DNA of 64,000 nt, taken from Occallatibacter savannae (GTDB lineage Bacteria > Acidobacteriota > Terriglobia > Terriglobales > Acidobacteriaceae). Shown here one piece after another: positions 59,379 through 64,000 of this stretch. The position numbers were made by a program, and so were the translations under genes. A model generated the notes under the pieces. It did not search any database. It was not told where the DNA came from and worked only from the letters and a program-made list of their open reading frames with translations. Each line of letters begins with the position of its first letter. Positions within the stretch are counted from its first letter, which is position 1. The stretch lies in the NCBI RefSeq assembly GCF_003131205.1, contig NZ_QFFY01000006.1, forward strand, positions 372,001 to 436,000, read 5' to 3'.

Positions 59379-60917
59379 TCATGTTCCGCAAAAAGTCTGA
59401 CTGACGCGCTCTTCTGCACGAGCAGGCATTGTGTACCGTTCCAGGCTTGGTCTCTCTTCGTAAGGGCGCGAGATGACATCCAATAGCTCTTCAAACGGCT
59501 GATAATCCTGATGCTCGGAAGCGGCCTTGAGCGCTGCCTCAACCAGGTGGTTGCGCGGGATGAATGCTGGATTCGCCATCCGCATCGATCTAGCCCGCTC
59601 ATGTGGTGAATGGGGTTCTTCTTTGAGACGTTTTCGCCAGTCGACAAGCCATGAATCAAAACCGCCTGCGTCGGCGAATAGGCTGCGTACTTCCTCGTCG
59701 CCTTCCGGTCCTAGCGCGGCTCCGCACAAGCGACGAAAGCCCAAAGTGAGATCGGTGTGGTTGGCGAACATCAGTTCAAGGAGGCGTTCAACCATGAGCG
59801 CGTCGTCCTCGCGTTCCGTGAAGAGGCCGAGCTTGTGGCGGAACCCGTCCAGTCGAGCGACCTCATATTTTGGCGCGAACGCAGCGAGCGCCTCGTTGGC
59901 GGAGCGAAGCGCCGCTTGTTCGCTTCCTTCCTCCTCCTCCAGTAACGGAAGCAAAGCCTCAGCGAGGCGGGTCAGATTCCACAACATGACTCGCGGCTGG
60001 TTGCCATAGGCGTAGCGTCCTTGTTGGTCGATGGCGCTGAACACGGTCGCCGGATCGTACGCCTCCATGAAGGCGCAAGGGCCGTAATCGATGGTTTCGC
60101 CAGAGATAGAGGTGTTGTCGGTGTTCATCACCCCATGGATAAATCCGAGAAGCATCCACTGGGCAACCAGTTCGGCCTGACGGCCGATTACGCCGTCGAG
60201 TAGCGCTCGATACGGCCGCTCTGCCTTTGCCGCGTCAGGGTAATGACGGGCGATGGCAAAGTCCGCCAAGATCCGCAACCCATCCGTGTCTCGTCGGGCT
60301 GCGAAATATTGGAAGGTTCCTACACGCAGGTGGCTTCGAGCTACCCTTGTCAGCACTGCGCCAGGTAATGCGATCTCGCGCTGCACCCGTTCCCCCGTGG
60401 TCACCGCGGCAAGCGCTCTAGTCGTTGGCACACCCAGCGCAGCCATCGCTTCGCTCACGATGTACTCGCGCAGAACAGGGCCGAGCGCAGCCCTGCCGTC
60501 GCCTCCGCGAGAAAACGGAGTGCGACCGGAGCCCTTGAGCTGGATGTCGTAACCAAGACCATCCCGTCCCACCAGTTCGCCTAGCAGGTTGGCACGGCCG
60601 TCGCCGAGCTGAGGTACGAAATAGCCAAACTGGTGTCCAGCGTAGGCTTGTGCCAGCGGTTCTGATCCGTCAGCCACACGGTTGCCGGCCAGGATCTCGA
60701 CACCGTGATCGCTTGCGAGTTCACGAGGATCGATTCCCAGGGTCCGGGCCAGCTCGGTGTTCAGTTTCACAAGGCGCGGAACTGCGACAGGGGTTGGGTT
60801 CAGTCGAGCGTAAAAGCGCTCAGGCAGCCGGCTGTAGGTGTTTTCAAAACGGAAATGCGCGGTGTGTCGGTCGGCGGTCGAGGACGAGGGACTCACCGAT
60901 GCCTCGCGGGAAGTCAT
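59379..60917 (-). CDS. selO: SelO/YdiU family protein (protein AMPylase)
   Basis: 512 aa from ATG 60917 (MTSREASVSP); a longer frame to 60980 is less likely. UPF0061/SelO features: FENTYSRLPERFYARLNPTPV at the start, AYAGHQFGYFVPQLGDGRA, LKGSGRTPFSRGGDGRA, REYIVSEAMAALGVPTTRAL, GFIHGVMNTDNTSISGETIDYGPCAFMEAYDP (pseudokinase metal site), and C-terminal CGT. SelO has an inverted kinase-like fold and adds AMP to proteins; the Cys near the C-terminus equals the selenocysteine of animal SelO. Often linked to redox stress. Confidence 0.95.
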   Translation of the reverse strand: MTSREASVSPSSSTADRHTAHFRFENTYSRLPERFYARLNPTPVAVPRLVKLNTELARTLGIDPRELASDHGVEILAGNRVADGSEPLAQAYAGHQFGYFVPQLGDGRANLLGELVGRDGLGYDIQLKGSGRTPFSRGGDGRAALGPVLREYIVSEAMAALGVPTTRALAAVTTGERVQREIALPGAVLTRVARSHLRVGTFQYFAARRDTDGLRILADFAIARHYPDAAKAERPYRALLDGVIGRQAELVAQWMLLGFIHGVMNTDNTSISGETIDYGPCAFMEAYDPATVFSAIDQQGRYAYGNQPRVMLWNLTRLAEALLPLLEEEEGSEQAALRSANEALAAFAPKYEVARLDGFRHKLGLFTEREDDALMVERLLELMFANHTDLTLGFRRLCGAALGPEGDEEVRSLFADAGGFDSWLVDWRKRLKEEPHSPHERARSMRMANPAFIPRNHLVEAALKAASEHQDYQPFEELLDVISRPYEERPSLERYTMPARAEERVSQTFCGT

Positions 60918-61295
60918 TGTTCGATAATCGCACGGGGCCCTTGCGCACCGTTTTGGCAATTCACAGTCAAATTCAGCCAAAAGACGGTGCTGCAGGTTTC
61001 CGAGGCCAGTGGAATGAGGCGTCTATTTGCTGAATCGTCCTACCACGGGCCTGTGACCGCGCCGCTCCTTACGTTGCGAGCTTTCCGCCTCAGCTGCCAA
61101 GACCCAATTTGAAACTTACCGATCGCCGGCCAACCGCTCACAACCGGAGAGAACCCCCAAAAAGTGTGACGCTTCAGAAAGTGTATGAAAGGTGCATTCC
61201 GCCACCTTCGACACAGCCAGACGGCGAGACGTCCGATTCTGCAACCTTGAGCGATCGAACAACCAACTCACTTGAACCGTGCTATAAACGCATCA
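60918..61295. other. Divergent intergenic region
   Basis: This lies between selO (minus) and the amidase gene (plus), so it should hold both promoters. No start, ribosome site or product supports a gene in between. No distinct operator or promoter by eye. Confidence 0.35.
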
Positions 61296-62864
61296 ATGTC
61301 CCGCGCCGCTCTTCTTTTCCTTGCACTTGCAACCAGCGCCTTCGCACAAAACTCTGCGTCCCCGTTCAACGTAGTTGGTTCCACCATAGCCGAAACTCAG
61401 CGCGCAATCCTCGACGGTCGCACCACTTGCCGCGCTATCGTCGAAAGCTACTTGGCCCGGATTGCGGCTTTTGACCAGAAGCCCATTGACGGCCAACGCC
61501 TCAACGCGTTTGTGGTGCTGAATCCCCACGCGTTAGAAGAAGCCGACGCATGCGATCGTATGGTTCGTACTTCGCATAAGTTGCTCCCGCTCGGGGGCAT
61601 TGCAATGGTCATCAAGGATAACTACGACACACGCGGCCTGCAGACTACCGGTGGTTCGCTCGCCATGAAGGGGTTTATCCCTGAGCAGGACGCGACGATC
61701 GTTGCGAAGCTCCGCGCAGCTGGAGCCATCATTCTCGGCAAGAGTAATATGGCCGAATGGGCCTTCAGTCCCTATTTGACCGTCAGCTCGATCGCCGGCA
61801 TCACGCGTAATCCATACGACCTTTCCCGCGTGCCCGCTGGATCCAGCGGAGGCACTGCAGCGGCAGTCGCGGCCAACCTGGCCGAATCCGGCATGGGCAC
61901 CGACACTGGCAATTCGATCCGCGGTCCCTCCTCGCACAACGACCTGGTCGGAATTAGGCCCACCATTGGTCTCACGAGCCGCGCTGGAATCATTCCGCTT
62001 TTCGCGCACAACGACGTGGGCGGTCCCATGGCGAGGTCCGTCGCCGATGCGGCAGCCATACTCACCGTGATCGCCGGCCCCGACCCACGCGATCCCATAA
62101 CTCAGCTTTCCGCAAATCGCGCATCGAAAGAATACACGCAGTCCCTGGACCGCCACGGCCTACGTGGTGCGCGTATAGGCGTTTATCGCGAGTACATCGA
62201 CGACCCGAAAACTGATCCTGAAGTGAAGCTCGTTACGGAAACGGCTCTCAAGGCACTCCAGGACGAAGGCGCTACCCTCGTAGACCCCTTCACGATCCCA
62301 AATGAGAAAGAACTGGAGAAGAACCTCTGGTGCGGCGATTTCGAAGCCGATCTAAACGCGTACCTTTCCGCACATCCTAACGCGCCGTATCACGACCTGA
62401 AGTCCATCGTGGCTAGCGGATTGTATTTGCCGTACATTGCCGAAGAGATCCAGCGTGCTATCAAGGCGCCCGCGTCCGATGACCGCCGAAAGCCGTGCCT
62501 TGATGTCTATCACGACGCGCCAAAGATTGCCTTTCGCGACGCGCTGACCAAAGCGATGGAAGCCCAGCGGCTCGATGCCATTATCTATCCCACGTGGAGC
62601 AATCCGCCGCGCAAGGTTGGCGATATGCAGAGTTCGGCAGGCGACAATAGCCAGGTGCTTTCTCCGCAAACCGGCTTCCCGGCGATAACCGTACCCATGG
62701 GATTCACGCATGGCACGCTTCCCGCCGGGCTGACCTTTCTTGGCCCCGCGTTCAGCGAAGCGCAACTTATCCGCTACGCGTACGACTTCGAGCAGACCGT
62801 GAAGCAGCGCCGGGAACCAGAACTATTCCCCTCTCTCCCTCAGCCAAATTCGGCGCCTAACTGA
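61296..62864 (+). CDS. Exported amidase (amidase signature family)
   Basis: 522 aa from ATG 61296; signal peptide MSRAALLFLALATSAFAQ. Amidase signature catalytic triad: Lys in MVIKDNYDT (near 107), cis-Ser in PAGSSGGTAAAVA (near 185), and nucleophile Ser in GTDTGNSIRGPSSHND (near 207). It follows the amidase C-terminal pattern (IYPTWSNPPRK, QTGFPAITVPMGF, AGLTFLGPAFSEAQLIRYAY). Hydrolyses an amide, perhaps aryl or peptide amides; not GatA, which lacks a signal peptide. It sits between the selO gene and the island's right end. Confidence 0.93.
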   Translation: MSRAALLFLALATSAFAQNSASPFNVVGSTIAETQRAILDGRTTCRAIVESYLARIAAFDQKPIDGQRLNAFVVLNPHALEEADACDRMVRTSHKLLPLGGIAMVIKDNYDTRGLQTTGGSLAMKGFIPEQDATIVAKLRAAGAIILGKSNMAEWAFSPYLTVSSIAGITRNPYDLSRVPAGSSGGTAAAVAANLAESGMGTDTGNSIRGPSSHNDLVGIRPTIGLTSRAGIIPLFAHNDVGGPMARSVADAAAILTVIAGPDPRDPITQLSANRASKEYTQSLDRHGLRGARIGVYREYIDDPKTDPEVKLVTETALKALQDEGATLVDPFTIPNEKELEKNLWCGDFEADLNAYLSAHPNAPYHDLKSIVASGLYLPYIAEEIQRAIKAPASDDRRKPCLDVYHDAPKIAFRDALTKAMEAQRLDAIIYPTWSNPPRKVGDMQSSAGDNSQVLSPQTGFPAITVPMGFTHGTLPAGLTFLGPAFSEAQLIRYAYDFEQTVKQRREPELFPSLPQPNSAPN

Positions 62865-63004
62865 TCGACAGTGCGATTCAGTGGCTGACGTCTGAGTTGC
62901 CGTTGATGACGGGATATATGGGTGAAAGTGTGGCCCGGATCGGGCGGGTGTTCCGGACGGCTAGTGGCCCAGAGTTCGCCACCCGCATGCGCTGAGCGCA
63001 TATA

Positions 63005-63218
63005 TCAGGAGAGATGATTGCCGGACACGGTCGCAGCTAGCTCAATCAAGATTGGCGCGTGATCGGAGGGCTTCTCCTCGGCTCGTGGTCCTTTATCAAT
63101 CTGACATGCTTTGAGCATCGTTCCTGCCTGTTGCGAGAGCAGGAAGTGGTCAATGCGAATTCCGCGGTCGAATTCGAATGCCCGGCGGAAGTAGTCCCAA
63201 AAGGAATATGCCAGTATT
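63005..63218 (-). pseudogene. Exodeoxyribonuclease III C-terminal stump
   Basis: Reading leftward, one open frame ending in TGA at 63005-63007 encodes YSFWDYFRRAFEFDRGIRID, then HFLLSQQ, ACQIDKGPR and EEKPSDHAPILIEL. These match the last 65 residues of ExoIII-type AP endonucleases, where the SDHAP motif holds catalytic Asp/His. No N-terminal part exists; upstream the frame closes and the tRNA-Ser begins 43 bp away. It is either a gene cut by integration at the tRNA or a relic brought in by the island. Confidence 0.75.
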
Positions 63219-63260
63219 CAAGCCTATTTTCGGCAGGTTCCCAATCGTTTTCTGAGGTTC

Positions 63261-63329
63261 ATGGCGGAGAGGGAGGGATTCGAACCCCCGATAGAGTTAC
63301 CCCTATGCCTGATTTCGAGTCAGGTGCAT
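63261..63329 (-). repeat. att-like direct repeat (right copy, inside tRNA-Ser)
   Basis: 69 bases shared with 423-491 with one mismatch, in the same orientation. They cover the tRNA-Ser 3' half from the anticodon arm to the CCA. A typical attR/attL core inside an intact tRNA. Confidence 0.75.
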
Positions 63330-63353
63330 TCAACCGGGCTCTGCCACCTCTCC
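63262..63353 (-). tRNA. tRNA-Ser (CGA anticodon)
   Basis: 92 nt with an encoded CCA. The acceptor stem GGAGAGG (63353-63347) pairs with CCTCTCC (63272-63266), discriminator G. Anticodon loop CTCGAAA inside stem CCTGA/TCAGG gives anticodon CGA (63317-63315), reading UCG. It has the long variable arm of serine tRNAs and a T arm with GGTTCGAATCC. The gene is transcribed leftward, so its 3' end points into the putative island. It is the integration target in that interpretation and is still intact. Confidence 0.96.
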
Positions 63354-63600
63354 GTCGAGGGAACTTGCGGCGAATCAGGGCGATTCGCGCTGCCGGTCTT
63401 TCCCATTGTACCCGAAGCCCGGGCCTGAGTTCGGGGGAGTGGGCGCAAGTCTGGAGGGGAGCGATAGACGGCCCCGAGGTGTTAACGTGTTCTCTGGCCG
63501 CGCTCAACCCCGGCGATCGCAAACTCCGCAAAATCTGGTACGTCGGGCTGGGCAAGAAATGCAAGATTTGCATCAGACGGGAAGACTGGATTTTCTCATG

Positions 63601-64000
63601 ATGGAGTTCCATATCTCGCGCCAAGCGCGCGAACGCTACGGCTTCGCCGAATCCCTCTTCTCCTATAACGGCAATGTTGTGTTTGCCAGTCTCGCTGCTT
63701 GCCGCGAGTTTGCGTACCGGATGAACCAGGTACGCGAGGCGGACAAGAATCCAGACCAGGCGGTGCATGCCGGACAGCTTTACGCGATGGGGCTGATCGA
63801 CGAGGCTAGCCACGTGCTGATGGCGAAGTACCGGGAGCAGTTTGATCCGGAGGTGATGACCTCGGCGCTGGACTGGTTTGGCGGGCGTGTGGGCTCGGAC
63901 GAACTGGACAAACTTCTGCTGACGTTTGTGGAGCACTTTCCGGGACAGTCTGTGATGCGCGGGGAAAAGACGCCGAGGGAGTGGCTCAACGGGAAGACCG
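63601..64000 (+). CDS. Hypothetical protein, N-terminal part, runs off right edge
   Basis: An open plus-strand frame starts at ATGATG (63598 or 63601) after GGGAAGA and is open to the window end (133 codons). It begins MEFHISRQARERYGFAESLF, then YNGNVVFASLAACREFAYRMN and HAGQLYAMGLIDEASHVLM. I recall similar N-termini in large acidobacterial proteins annotated as alpha-amylase-like hydrolases, but the catalytic part lies outside the window, so this is tentative. It is outside the right tRNA end, hence probably part of the flanking chromosome. Confidence 0.65.
   Translation, partial: MEFHISRQARERYGFAESLFSYNGNVVFASLAACREFAYRMNQVREADKNPDQAVHAGQLYAMGLIDEASHVLMAKYREQFDPEVMTSALDWFGGRVGSDELDKLLLTFVEHFPGQSVMRGEKTPREWLNGKT

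Overview
This window is GC-rich bacterial DNA, most likely from a soil-type Acidobacteriota (Terriglobia-like). Several gene families typical of that phylum occur together: a PadR regulator followed by a duplicated MacB/FtsX permease (ADOP type), an Oar-like TonB receptor with an N-terminal carboxypeptidase-regulatory domain, a DUF1501 plus PSD1 cytochrome pair, a giant FG-GAP/NHL/chitobiase-C mosaic protein, ECF sigma plus Ser/Thr kinase pairs, and PD40 propellers. This assignment rests on family recognition; no search was run.

The main structural feature is a 69-bp direct repeat with one mismatch at 423-491 and 63261-63329. The right copy is the 3' three-quarters of an intact minus-strand tRNA-Ser(CGA). 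The left copy is only that tRNA fragment, with no acceptor 5' half. Fragment and intact tRNA have the same orientation, so almost the whole window (about 62.8 kb) looks like an old integrated island bounded by att-like tRNA ends. Both ends carry wreckage: an IS110-family fragment (739-976), decayed PD40, integrase and amidohydrolase remnants (7.4-9.7 kb), a broken chemotaxis receptor (58.4-59.4 kb) and a stump of exonuclease III next to the tRNA. No intact integrase or conjugation gene is visible.

Layout: 1.5-7.2 kb giant secreted mosaic protein; 9.9-16.5 kb DUF1501/PSD1 cytochrome pair, a Vgb/YncE-like propeller and a glutathione-peroxidase-like protein lacking its cysteines; 16.8-22.4 kb NtrC-type two-component system with DUF2231 membrane protein, exported rubrerythrin and tandem universal stress protein; 22.5-26 kb frameshifted TonB receptor; 26.6-29.7 kb exported helical protein, P1B-type ATPase and small zinc-ribbon-like protein; 30.2-33.7 kb a five-gene regulatory operon (STAS antagonist, RsbW-like ATPase, PrsW-like protease, ECF sigma, Ser/Thr kinase); 33.7-40.9 kb metallopeptidase/propeller/barrel protein, an octapeptide-repeat protein, a methyltransferase-like protein and a GAF-linked glucan phosphorylase; 41.3-48.3 kb PadR-ADOP pair, SDR, metallo-beta-lactamase-fold protein and MFS exporter.

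The most coherent system is at 48.4-58.1 kb. It runs TauE/SafE permease, arylsulfotransferase (ASST), PHP-domain phosphoesterase, CysD, CysN, CysC and a PAPS-dependent sulfotransferase, ends in a terminator, and is followed by an outer-membrane porin. CysDNC would make PAPS, the sulfotransferase would use it, and the PHP enzyme could degrade the by-product PAP. I see no PAPS reductase, sulfite reductase or cysteine synthase gene here, so the operon looks built for sulfating a molecule rather than for assimilation. CysN also carries a C-terminal domain that looks like an APS kinase without its P-loop. The 202-aa octapeptide-repeat protein at 36743-37351 is the strongest candidate for an undescribed protein architecture.
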